A DNA stretch of 53,324 nucleotides, taken from positions 1 through 53,324 of the forward strand of contig PIVM01000024.1 of the NCBI GenBank assembly GCA_003353945.1, given 5' to 3'. Source of the DNA: Gammaproteobacteria bacterium (GTDB lineage: Bacteria; Pseudomonadota; Gammaproteobacteria; Pseudomonadales; PIVM01). A program made the position numbers and the translations under genes. The stretch's first letter is position 1; the number at the start of each line of letters is the position of its first letter. The notes below the pieces were generated by a model. That model was not told the origin of the DNA, made no database searches, and worked only from the letters and a program-made list of their open reading frames with translations. Below, piece by piece: positions 8,801 to 16,314 of this stretch.

Positions 8801-9047
8801 TGATGCAGTAAAGGAAGCGGTGGCAGCGCGGCTGCGTCCTATCGCCATGTCAACCATTACGACGCTGTTTGGTTTGGCGCCGCTGGTATTGATACCGGGA
8901 GCTGGCACCGAGCTTTATCGGGGTGTGGGTGTGATTGTGATGTTTGGCATTGTCGGTGCGGCATTTGTTACCTTGACGCTGTTGCCAGCCTTAACGGTGG
9001 TTGTGTTGAAAATCTCAAGCCGAGGAGCTAATGCCAAAACGTCTTAA
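5829..9047 (+). CDS. RND-family multidrug/solute efflux pump (AcrB-like permease)
   Basis: A 1072-residue inner-membrane proton antiporter of full family length. It starts with the usual single N-terminal helix (TLLTVVTLIICVLGVVAAFRI) followed by QMIPDLD, then a large periplasmic loop, helices 2-6, a cytosolic link, helix 7, a second periplasmic loop and helices 8-12. The proton-relay region in helix 4 reads IGMTLDNSIVVLES, so the first aspartate of the AcrB Asp-Asp pair is kept and the second is Asn, as in many non-AcrB RND pumps. The C-terminal half repeats the pattern with LMGTVVNNPILIL. Together with the adaptor it would expel hydrophobic compounds; with a KstD-like enzyme and an SDR nearby, export of toxic cyclic intermediates is a reasonable guess. 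Confidence 0.95.
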   Translation: MSIFEKIIQRPTLLTVVTLIICVLGVVAAFRIPVQMIPDLDVRVISVRTNWPGATPQDVEKEILVEQEDFLRTLPNLRRLTATASSGRAEIELEFPFGTDTTDMLIRVNNALSQVPSYPENVDEPRIYASSFSSNSFMFFSVTPLEGNPRQLDMDLAKDFIEDNVRPRIASVAGVSEVRVYGGAERQIQILIDPHRLAQRSLTLMDVRRVIRARNQDRSGGEIESGKRRYLLRTIGRFESTDDLSNLILARHGDSVVRLKDVATIKVDHSEKSRTTFFNHDPNLFITIRREAGSNVIDIKRAMMLEITAVNRDILNPAGMKVTLVADDVKYVSESIANVWQNLTLGALLASLVMLLFLRSIKATAVGIVGIPICTIAAFLGLLLVGRSINVISLAGVAFAIGMTLDNSIVVLESIELERGRGVDRFRAAVNGVRQVWPAVLASTLTTVLVFLPVAFIEQEAGQLYSDIGIAISASIMASMLVAITVVPTAAARLSFSARHARAASTLTQTNKGAEPIHSAVIHSVAATRWQRVVLAAIYWLIGTQTRRLSCIAVIILVSIAIIKGLTPAAEYLPEGEEPKIFASMNPPPGYNQAAMSAIGEELREYFLPHLQDDPQRYARGETDVPALAYMNMMVTPSRLRIIAQPKRDGDTDALMNAVTDKYREYPGMRAFAARGSIITSNDGGTRSINLDIAGPRLAVIYEVAQSAYQRAQQVFTNPRIRSTPSALSLSQPMVEIRPNWDRAAELGVTAESLGFTVSALTDGSYVDEFFIADDKVDIYLYSAAGQSATIESLPHLPIYTPSGAAVPLSTLADIKETVDTSSFRRVNGRRTVTLNIIPPADIPLETGVEMVRKDVVQYLRDQGAIPGEINITLSGAADQLEATRDALVSNYLVALLIIYLLLVAIFNHWGFPVLIMMTIPLGIAGGIVGLWLMNAVGGLLPVFGWPAIDQSFDMISMLGFLILMGTVVNNPILILHRAVGNVNERGLEVVDAVKEAVAARLRPIAMSTITTLFGLAPLVLIPGAGTELYRGVGVIVMFGIVGAAFVTLTLLPALTVVVLKISSRGANAKTS

Positions 9048-9063
9048 AGTCACCTCTATTGCG

Positions 9064-9093
9064 AACATGAGCCTGATGTCATGTTTTTCCTTT
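9064..9093 (+). terminator. Intrinsic terminator after the RND operon
   Basis: The perfect 7-bp stem AACATGA (9064-9070) / TCATGTT (9079-9085) is followed by TTTCCTTT. It lies 17 bp after the pump stop and before the convergent hydrolase end. Confidence 0.6.
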
Positions 9094-9106
9094 CTAGCAT
9101 TCCTTT

Positions 9107-9949
9107 TTAGCACCGGAGCGGTTTGTCAGACGATAAATCTTTTATGTGTTCTATCAATACATTGCGACAAGCCTGGCGATTGAAAGTGCCGATGTGTTTT
9201 CCGCGTGTTTTGATCAGCGTTTTGGGTAGATTGGCATGTTCAAATAAAGACTGACCTCTGGCGAACGGAATAATCTTATCTTCGATGCTGTGAAATTGCA
9301 GTACAGGGACTTGCTTGATATTGCCCAAGGCGGTATCGGTATTATAGCGCCTGTCGACAAACATCAGGATTGGGTAACGGAGCAGGGTGGTGAGCCAGTG
9401 ATGTGCGCTGGCGTCCTTGACCAGGGAGGTGAAATTATCAAAACCGGAATCAAGCACCAGAGTGTGTGTGGCGCCCTGCCACTCGGGGTGTCTGGCCAGT
9501 GCATTGGTGGCAATGGCAGTGCCGATACTTTGTGCGAGTACAATGACCGGTTTCTCTTGAGGTGTTTTTTTCAGCACCCACGCCATTCCCGCTTCGGCGT
9601 CATGGATCGCACCCGGTAAGTTGATTTTGCCGAGTGATTTGCCAAAGCCACGGTAGTCGAGAAGAAAGACGTTGTAACCTTGTGCTGGCAGCCAATGTAC
9701 TGATGCAATATGTGTGCTGATGTTTTCCGCATTACCGTGCAAAAAATACACGCTGCCCTGTGCAGGCGTTTGACTGGGTAACCACCAACCGTGCAAGGTG
9801 ATACCATCGGTACTTTTAATCCATATATCTTCATAGTTGAGTTTAAAGTCCTGCGGAGACTGAAGATGTTTTTGCAAGGGATGAAAATAGAGGCTTGAGC
9901 AACTCACCAAGGACAGGTAAAGAAAAGAAATCGTAATCAGTCTTTGCAT
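9107..9949 (-). CDS. Alpha/beta-hydrolase lipoprotein (YfhR/Bem46-like)
   Basis: 280 residues. The N-terminus is a lipoprotein signal with lipobox LVSC (Cys at residue 17), so the mature protein is membrane-anchored. The fold markers are the oxyanion segment FLHGNAEN (about 70-76), DYRGFGKS (98-105) and the nucleophile elbow AQSIG with Ser141 (an A-x-S-x-G form of the usual motif). A late aspartate in HSIEDKIIP and a histidine in GKHIGTF complete a triad. Serine hydrolases of this group act on esters or lipids; the substrate is unknown. It starts one base after the stop of the DUF4105 gene upstream, so co-translation is likely and a joint envelope role is plausible. Confidence 0.88.
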   Translation of the reverse strand: MQRLITISFLYLSLVSCSSLYFHPLQKHLQSPQDFKLNYEDIWIKSTDGITLHGWWLPSQTPAQGSVYFLHGNAENISTHIASVHWLPAQGYNVFLLDYRGFGKSLGKINLPGAIHDAEAGMAWVLKKTPQEKPVIVLAQSIGTAIATNALARHPEWQGATHTLVLDSGFDNFTSLVKDASAHHWLTTLLRYPILMFVDRRYNTDTALGNIKQVPVLQFHSIEDKIIPFARGQSLFEHANLPKTLIKTRGKHIGTFNRQACRNVLIEHIKDLSSDKPLRC

Positions 9950-9950
9950 A

Positions 9951-11819
9951 TTAAAAATAACGCCTGTAGGCCAATTGCATTGTTTGTTGTTTTATCCCGG
10001 CAATTTTTTCACCCTTTAAAATAAAACGCAATGCATGGCGAACATTGAGACTGTGTTGCAGCTGACATTGCCAGCGCGCAACTTCATCGCCATTGCTGAA
10101 TTCACCAAACCAGCCCTGTAGTCGAATAGCATTTGAGTTGTCTTGCCACAGTGCGCTTACATCTATGGCCGGGGCGATATCGATATGATGATTTCGCCCT
10201 GGGTTGATCTCAATGCGTGCTGATGCCATGACTGTGCCGCTCCACTGTTCAAGCCAGGGGTAGGTCACTCCCGCGCCACCCGTGACCTGAGGCACGAGCC
10301 GTGCGTCAGCGTGACTGAATTCGCGCTCAGCCCCTGCGATAACTCGCCATGACAGGGGTTGATAAAATTGCCTGCGCGGACTGATAGACGTGATTTCGAT
10401 GATATCCAGCTTTTGTAGTTTGATACTTTGATCTGCGTATTGTCGAAGTGATAGGTCACCCATATTTAAGGATGCGCCACGCAAATAGCCTGGCAGCGGG
10501 TCCAGTAAATCGTGGTAACTGTAACGAAATTGCAAGTCAACATGATTTGCGTCTTCATTATTATGTCCAAGGCCCAGGCTGAGCATCTTTGTAGGATGAC
10601 CGTGAGTGGGTTGCGATGGCGTGCTTGCTGGTGCTTTGTTTGTAGCTTGAAATTTTGACAGTTTGCTTATCTGTTGGAGCAATTGATGACTGCGCTTTGC
10701 AATGACAGGATCCCGGGTTTTCTTATTCACCTGGTATCGCAGGTAACGATAGGCCATATCCGCAATACCGTATTGCTTTGCGCCAGAAAGATGATGGTTT
10801 GCTAAGTCATCTATGGGATGTTCGCCCTCAGCAATCTGTTTGGCAAATTGTTGTTCCTGCACGCTGTGTTGTTCTTGCAGATTATCCAATTCAGTTGAAC
10901 GCGATGGCCGATAATCTACACGGGTAATAATACCGGCCTGTTCTGCTACCTTGACGGTATCAATGGGTATGACAGCGCCTTTGAATTGTTGGCTAAGGCG
11001 CTGGCCGGGTCTTGCGATATCAAATAATTCCACTATTCGATAAGAGCAATTTTCATCAAGAAAATAATAGGGGAAAGCCATTTTATCGAGTTCCCATAAG
11101 TGTGCGATGAGACGATCAATTTCGGATGCGCTGAAATTTAGTTGGTATTCCCAGATATCGCGATTCTCCAATTTGTTGTACTCATTGAGTTTTTCATAAT
11201 AAGGCAACAGTGAAAAGTAGCCGGGGTATCCCCCGGCGATGCCCTTATAAGCGTAAAACACAGAATTGTCTTCCGCTGTGGTTTGTGCGGCAAAGTTAAC
11301 AGCAAACGATAACCATTTAGAGCCGGTTTCTACATTCTTAGGATCGAAGCGTAAAAACGTATGGCCGTACATGGAAGAAGGGCTGTTTAAATAGGAAGCG
11401 GCAAAAACCAAGCTTGCGGAATAGGCGTTGACTTTGTTTTTCCAGGCAAGGTACTTAGTGCAGGGTCGCAGTAATTGATCGGGATGTTGTAATGAAAGCT
11501 GTGCGCTGATCCATTGTGTGCGAGCAGGAAAGCGGCAATATACACTGTGCTGTCCCGATTGAATCGCCGTGGCCAAGCGCTTTAATTCCTCATAGGCTGA
11601 AGTTGTAGCCGGGTCGCCAAGGAAAAAGTTTGGATCCTTAATATCACTAGCATCACTGAGTAGCCCCCATGCTCTGGGATTAATATGCAATAATTGACGC
11701 CAGTAAGAATGATGGGATAATTCGTTTAAGGAATCAGTTTGATTAACGGCATTGGCCAAGCCTGTCGCTGCATGCAGTAATAAAGCAAGGCATAACACCC
11801 CATACTTAATTATACGCAT
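9951..11819 (-). CDS. DUF4105 (Lnb N-terminal-domain-like) envelope protein
   Basis: 622 residues with a Sec signal (LCLALLLHAATGLANA). The central region carries DUF4105 signatures: YGHTFLRFD, WLSFAVNFAAQT, AGGYPGYFSLLPYYEKLNEY and FPYYFLDENCSYRIVELFD, the last holding the conserved Asn-Cys expected of an NlpC/P60-like cysteine active site. The C-terminal third is rich in alternating residues and could form beta structure. DUF4105 is related to the N-terminal domain of Bacteroides Lnb, a lipoprotein N-acyltransferase, so a role in lipoprotein or lipid acyl chemistry is possible but unproven. The protein is complete. The downstream hydrolase follows after one base. Confidence 0.85.
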   Translation of the reverse strand: MRIIKYGVLCLALLLHAATGLANAVNQTDSLNELSHHSYWRQLLHINPRAWGLLSDASDIKDPNFFLGDPATTSAYEELKRLATAIQSGQHSVYCRFPARTQWISAQLSLQHPDQLLRPCTKYLAWKNKVNAYSASLVFAASYLNSPSSMYGHTFLRFDPKNVETGSKWLSFAVNFAAQTTAEDNSVFYAYKGIAGGYPGYFSLLPYYEKLNEYNKLENRDIWEYQLNFSASEIDRLIAHLWELDKMAFPYYFLDENCSYRIVELFDIARPGQRLSQQFKGAVIPIDTVKVAEQAGIITRVDYRPSRSTELDNLQEQHSVQEQQFAKQIAEGEHPIDDLANHHLSGAKQYGIADMAYRYLRYQVNKKTRDPVIAKRSHQLLQQISKLSKFQATNKAPASTPSQPTHGHPTKMLSLGLGHNNEDANHVDLQFRYSYHDLLDPLPGYLRGASLNMGDLSLRQYADQSIKLQKLDIIEITSISPRRQFYQPLSWRVIAGAEREFSHADARLVPQVTGGAGVTYPWLEQWSGTVMASARIEINPGRNHHIDIAPAIDVSALWQDNSNAIRLQGWFGEFSNGDEVARWQCQLQHSLNVRHALRFILKGEKIAGIKQQTMQLAYRRYF

Positions 11820-11862
11820 TTATTTATATGCATTGTATTTTGCTGGTGGAAATTGGAAATGG

Positions 11863-11895
11863 CCGCAGGCCATGTTATGGGGTTATGGCCTGCGG
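11863..11895 (-). terminator. Strong hairpin between DUF3015 and DUF4105 genes
   Basis: The perfect 11-bp stem CCGCAGGCCAT (11863-11873) / ATGGCCTGCGG (11885-11895) has an 11-base loop. On the minus strand it lies just after the DUF3015 stop and is followed by CCATTTCC rather than a clean U run. It may act as a partial terminator that lowers read-through into the DUF4105 and hydrolase genes. Confidence 0.55.
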
Positions 11896-11904
11896 TTAAG
11901 TAGA

Positions 11905-12387
11905 CTAAGATATGTACTTTTCTAATTGCTCGTTTTGTTTCATCAGGTCTATGAGTTGTTGCAGCACTTCAGCGGCAGTCACGTTTTCATGAGGAAATAC
12001 ATCACTGAAGTTATCATGAACCATGCTTGAAAATGCCGTGCGATCAGCCGGTTCTATACCCAGTGAGACGGCAACAGCATTCATGGCTTCGCCTTGACCA
12101 CGCGCGGCATCTTCGCTGAACTCATCAAGGATGGCGGACAGATTAACCATTTCCTTTCCGCCGTAGGTTAAGTTGCCATCCGTTGAGCAACCGTTTGTGC
12201 CGGTTGTCATGCCAAAGGTGGCGTTACCGCTGGTGCCATTGGTGGTCAGTGCCAGAAAGTGCGATACAATTCCTGCTTGACCTTCGAACAACATATTGCC
12301 CCAACCACAATTATCTCCGCCGGGACTGACAGCGAAAGCACTGGCAGAACAGCTTAATAAGGTTGCGCAGAGTATTTTCCTTTTCAT
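11905..12387 (-). CDS. DUF3015 family periplasmic protein
   Basis: 160 residues from the chosen start. ATG 12387 is preceded by AAGGAGA at ideal spacing and opens directly into a signal peptide (MKRKILCATLLSCSASAFA); a longer frame to 12417 would only add residues in front. The mature part begins with NCGWGNMLFEGQAG and contains TTNGTSGNATFGMTTGTNGC, the defining DUF3015 signature with conserved cysteines. The C-terminal part is helical. Function is unknown. DUF3015 genes are often seen beside DUF4105 genes in Pseudomonas-like bacteria, and that neighbourhood is kept here. Confidence 0.88.
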   Translation of the reverse strand: MKRKILCATLLSCSASAFAVSPGGDNCGWGNMLFEGQAGIVSHFLALTTNGTSGNATFGMTTGTNGCSTDGNLTYGGKEMVNLSAILDEFSEDAARGQGEAMNAVAVSLGIEPADRTAFSSMVHDNFSDVFPHENVTAAEVLQQLIDLMKQNEQLEKYIS

Positions 12388-12585
12388 AACGAGAGTCTCC
12401 TTGTAAAGATTGGGCACATCGTCAGATTACGATGATTGTGTATAGCCGCACTAAGAATAGCCCGAATAATAAGAAGATGACAATTGTCTTGGGAAATTAC
12501 TTTCCGTTGGGGAAGTTCATGAAACAGATTTGACTGTATAATAACCAAAGTGGTCATTATCGAAATAACCGGAGGTGTATTTATT

Positions 12586-13536
12586 TTGCTAGAACCTAAG
12601 AACTACCAGTATCTCGGCTGGGGAATTACACAAATTGAGACAGGCTATATACGCCCTGGTCTTGCAGCTTGTTATCTCCTGGAGCAAGGGGATACTGCTG
12701 TACTGATTGAAACCGGCACAGTGCATACCGTGGATACCATTTTGGCGCTTTTATCTGAGCGGGGTATCGCCAAAGAGCAGTTGTCCTATGTCATAGCAAC
12801 GCATGTGCATTTGGATCACGCCGGTGGTGTCGGTGCTTTGATGCAGGCGTTGCCAAAGGCCAAACTGGTCGTGCATCCACGAGGGGCGCGTCACATGATT
12901 GATCCCGGTAAGTTGCGGGCAGGTGCGATGGCTGTCTATGGTGAAGACACTTTTCGAAAGCTCTATGGTGAGCTTGTTCCGGTAGACGAAGAGCGTGTCA
13001 TTGAGGCAGGTGATGGTTTTGAGTTGTCTGTTGATGGCAGACCGTTGCGTTTTCTGGACACCCCTGGCCATGCGCGCCATCATCTGTGTGTATATGATAA
13101 AAGAAGTGATGGGATTTTTAGTGGTGATACATTTGGCATTGCCTATCGTGAATTTGAAAATGCGAATGGGCCATTTATTTTCCCCACTTCGACGCCTGTG
13201 CAGTTCGATCCTGAGATGTTAAAAGACTCAATACGACGTTTAATGCGTTTGAAGCCAAAGCGTTTTTTTCTTACGCACTACGGTCAGGTGGAAATGCCTG
13301 AGCGGTTGGTGGAATCTTTGTTACAGCAAATTGATGATTATGTGGAGATTGCCCATAGCGCTGTGGGAATTGAGCTGCGCGAGGACTATATCCTGGATAG
13401 GCTTATGGACTACAGTCTAGAGCGTTTGCAGGCGCATCAGTGCAACTTGCCAGAAGAAATTTGCAGAACATTGTTATGCCAGGACATGCAACTCAATGCT
13501 CAGGGCCTGGATTTTTGGCTGACAAGCGTAGATTGA
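12586..13536 (+). CDS. Metallo-beta-lactamase-fold hydrolase
   Basis: A 316-residue protein with the zinc-binding motif THVHLDHAGG (H-x-H-x-D-H), then DTPGHARHHLC with the third-site histidine, FSGDTFGI with the bridging aspartate, and LTHYGQ with the last histidine. The fold is that of glyoxalase II or lactonase-type enzymes with a roughly 100-residue C-terminal helical extension, so a thioester, ester or phosphoester substrate is possible. I place the start at TTG 12586 because GGAGGT lies at 12571-12576 with nine bases of spacing; the ATG-free longer frame back to 12550 has no ribosome site. It has no signal peptide, so it is cytoplasmic. It is convergent with the next gene, 19 bp apart. 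Confidence 0.9.
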   Translation: MLEPKNYQYLGWGITQIETGYIRPGLAACYLLEQGDTAVLIETGTVHTVDTILALLSERGIAKEQLSYVIATHVHLDHAGGVGALMQALPKAKLVVHPRGARHMIDPGKLRAGAMAVYGEDTFRKLYGELVPVDEERVIEAGDGFELSVDGRPLRFLDTPGHARHHLCVYDKRSDGIFSGDTFGIAYREFENANGPFIFPTSTPVQFDPEMLKDSIRRLMRLKPKRFFLTHYGQVEMPERLVESLLQQIDDYVEIAHSAVGIELREDYILDRLMDYSLERLQAHQCNLPEEICRTLLCQDMQLNAQGLDFWLTSVD

Positions 13537-13555
13537 TGTCCACAAGACAGATTTC

Positions 13556-15796
13556 TTATTCTTCACTTATCTGAAGATAGCTGGAGGTGAAACACGGAGA
13601 ATTATTACAGATATTGCTTAATTGGCCAGTCGTTAAAAATTCAATGCGTTGCGCGCGTGGGGCTTGGATGATCTCGCTTCCAACAAATTCATCATCGACC
13701 AGAAAAGCATGAGAATCCAGAGTTGACTGATCGAAACTATTTTTTATCCAGGGTAGTGGTGTACCAAAGTCCTCTCCGTAGAGTTTTTCAGTGGGGTATG
13801 GGTCTCTGTCCCAGACAATCAGTGCGTTCCCCTGAAATGGTTCGGTATCGATTGTGTCGATGCCGTAGTACGGGGTGTCTGCAATATGTCGATCAGCAAC
13901 GGGCGACAGGCTATGGCGTTTTGCTCCAATAGTGCGAGCCAATATTTCTGCGGAAATTTCAGGTACAGTCTGATCTCCTACAATGGATTGAATTAGTACG
14001 CTCTTTGGTGTGTTACTCAGACTATCTTGATTGAACTGGTTGGCGTAGCCATTTATCTCAGCGCGATCCCATAGCATTTGAATCATCGCGAGTAGTAATG
14101 GGCGGCTCAGAGAACTTGTGTAGGCCTTGCTAAATATATCGCCTATCTGTTCGATAATTGAATTTAAAAACAGGTGTTGCCAAACCATACTCCGTCTTAA
14201 TAACAGGCTGAAATTCATGCCGCCCGATAAGAAAACACCGCGCTCAATATTGGGATCAATAGCAAAAAATCCACCACCGACAATTGAACCCTGGCTGACC
14301 CCTTCGAAGTAAATGTTATTGCGGTTGAAAAGCGGTTGGCCTTCTCGTTGAAAATACTCGTTAGTCTGTAATCCTTGTGCATGGCTTAGCAGGGTAGTAA
14401 AAAAGATGTTATTAAGGTAGGCCTGCTGCAAACGATCGGGTAGTCTTGGAAACAAACTGATGTCTTGCAGTATTAAATTGGTAGGGCCAATATCTTCATG
14501 CGTATCACCCTCTCTGTTCTTACCACCCAAAGGCGGTTGGCTCATGCCCGTCCAGTCCATGCCGCATAGAATGGCTTTGTGCTGGTTGCCATAATCACTG
14601 AGATCAAGCACAACATTTTTTGATAGAAATAAACCATGAGCCATAATGATCACGGGTGTTTCAGTCTGTTCGCCTGCCTGTGAAATGACGCTATGAGGTA
14701 TGGCGCAGACAAAGGGCATGTTGAGATAAACTAATGCGCCTGTTTCATCTCTAAGTTGGGTGGGAAGTGCATCGGGAGATGAATCGACAATGTTCAAATT
14801 TGATTTGTAATTGCCATCCAGTTCATCCAGGTAATTAGGTACTTTAATCAGGCCTCGTACAATACTATTCAGGTTGTCCCGATGAAATTCCTTTTCCATG
14901 AGGTTTGAACTGATAGAGTATTCTTCGCTAATAGTGTAGTCAGGCGTGTTGTCGCCAAGTCGATCAAGTGCGTCATCGCGCATGTGTAGGACTCGCCCGG
15001 TGATGCTCTTGGCTGAGGCCACAGTGAAATCCCAGGCCATATAAAGTTGTTGTGAATTCACTCCGTATTGTTCAAGCGTAGACAGAATGTTTTCCATTGA
15101 GTTGCGTCGGTTTTCAATCAGATTGTTTTCCGTGCTGAGATGATCACGGAATATTTTAAAGGCTTGTGGCGCTTCAATGGATTCGCCGCTTTGTGTTTTG
15201 ATATGTCTTAATGCGACAATATAGCGACGACCGTTCTTAAAATTTTTCGCTGGACGAATGATCAGCGCCTTGCTTTTATTGCCGGAGACATTTGAATCAA
15301 GTTCTGCCCAGATCAGTTGTTTTTCCCCAGTGAGCGCATCAATAACCATGATGGGGGTGTCGTTATCTAATGAGCGTTCTAGATTAGTCAGCGTGGGAGC
15401 GCCACTAACAGTCAGGTCAATAGCGGGCACATAGGTCAATATCATACTGCCAGGAGAAAAACCGTCACTTTTGTTCCACTCCTCAACTTTAACGCGTTCT
15501 TCTTTCTTATTACTTGGTGTGGCACTTCCTGAAAAGTTGATACGCAGCCCCGTCGCTGAGTCACTGTCTGTTCGCGTAAAGTGGTTGTTTGGAAAAGGAT
15601 AGAGGCAGTGAGCAATTACTAAAAAGTCGCAAATGTCAGCATTGTTCAGGTTGACGTTGCTAAGGGGGTTGGTATCAATTTGCGTATTGCTTGTGCTAGT
15701 CCCCCCACTGCCGCAAGCAGTAAGTAAAACGATACAGAGCAATATGGTTATTAAATTGCGTAAGTGGTGGATGGAAAGGGAGGCCATTAACTGCAT
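13556..15796 (-). CDS. Large lipoprotein with alpha/beta-hydrolase-like C-terminal half
   Basis: 746 residues. The lipoprotein signal with lipobox LTAC (about residue 28) is followed by a Gly/Ser/Thr/Asn-rich linker, so the protein is membrane-anchored. Its N-terminal part includes ADICDFLVIAHCLYPFPNNH, with a cysteine pair near Pro-Phe-Pro-Asn. The second half holds IMAHGLFL (oxyanion-like) and YFEGVSQGSIVGGG with a GxSxG serine near residue 500, then a late histidine (DSHAFL). These features fit a large secreted-type hydrolase or lipase, but I cannot name the family. The frame is intact. Two ATGs (15796 and 15787) are possible starts; neither has a clear ribosome site. Confidence 0.8.
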   Translation of the reverse strand: MQLMASLSIHHLRNLITILLCIVLLTACGSGGTSTSNTQIDTNPLSNVNLNNADICDFLVIAHCLYPFPNNHFTRTDSDSATGLRINFSGSATPSNKKEERVKVEEWNKSDGFSPGSMILTYVPAIDLTVSGAPTLTNLERSLDNDTPIMVIDALTGEKQLIWAELDSNVSGNKSKALIIRPAKNFKNGRRYIVALRHIKTQSGESIEAPQAFKIFRDHLSTENNLIENRRNSMENILSTLEQYGVNSQQLYMAWDFTVASAKSITGRVLHMRDDALDRLGDNTPDYTISEEYSISSNLMEKEFHRDNLNSIVRGLIKVPNYLDELDGNYKSNLNIVDSSPDALPTQLRDETGALVYLNMPFVCAIPHSVISQAGEQTETPVIIMAHGLFLSKNVVLDLSDYGNQHKAILCGMDWTGMSQPPLGGKNREGDTHEDIGPTNLILQDISLFPRLPDRLQQAYLNNIFFTTLLSHAQGLQTNEYFQREGQPLFNRNNIYFEGVSQGSIVGGGFFAIDPNIERGVFLSGGMNFSLLLRRSMVWQHLFLNSIIEQIGDIFSKAYTSSLSRPLLLAMIQMLWDRAEINGYANQFNQDSLSNTPKSVLIQSIVGDQTVPEISAEILARTIGAKRHSLSPVADRHIADTPYYGIDTIDTEPFQGNALIVWDRDPYPTEKLYGEDFGTPLPWIKNSFDQSTLDSHAFLVDDEFVGSEIIQAPRAQRIEFLTTGQLSNICNNSPCFTSSYLQISEE

Positions 15797-16314
15797 GATA
15801 GTTGTTATTTTTTATACTACTGAAGACTAGATAGTACGTTTCCTGGCAAGCCAGGTAAAGTGATTAGGGGGATATGGGCAAGATTTTTTGTTAAATAAGG
15901 CTCATATCTGGCCGTTCTATGCAAAAAGGTGAATTGGCGGCCTCGTGAGCGTTCGATTTTCTAGGATTATTGTTAAGCCCTCATAGAAGCGAGCTTATGT
16001 CTGATTTGCAACATGCTAAGGGAAAGCGTTTTTTTTTAAATGATATGCGATAAATGGTTATAACAGTGAGCATGACTATGAAGAAATACTATTTAAGCAG
16101 AAGAAAAATAAAATAGTTTTTTATTTCGAAAATATTCAACTACAGTATTGTTTATGTGGTTTTTTGGTAATGAAAACAAATAAAAAAGGAGACTGTTAGC
16201 TTACTTATCTGCCGCATTGGAAAATCTAATTAAATAATATAACACACGATACTTCTAGCGGAGTTTTCCAGGCGAAGTATTACCCTATTTTCTATGAGAT
16301 GAAAGGGAACCGGA
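15797..16314. other. Divergent intergenic region, 518 bp
   Basis: This AT-rich region between the lipoprotein and porin genes must hold both promoters. I see a perfect hairpin CCTGGCAAGCCAGG at 15842-15855 next to the lipoprotein start and several long A/T tracts (16028-16200) but no boxes I would call. No ORF is supported. Confidence 0.5.
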
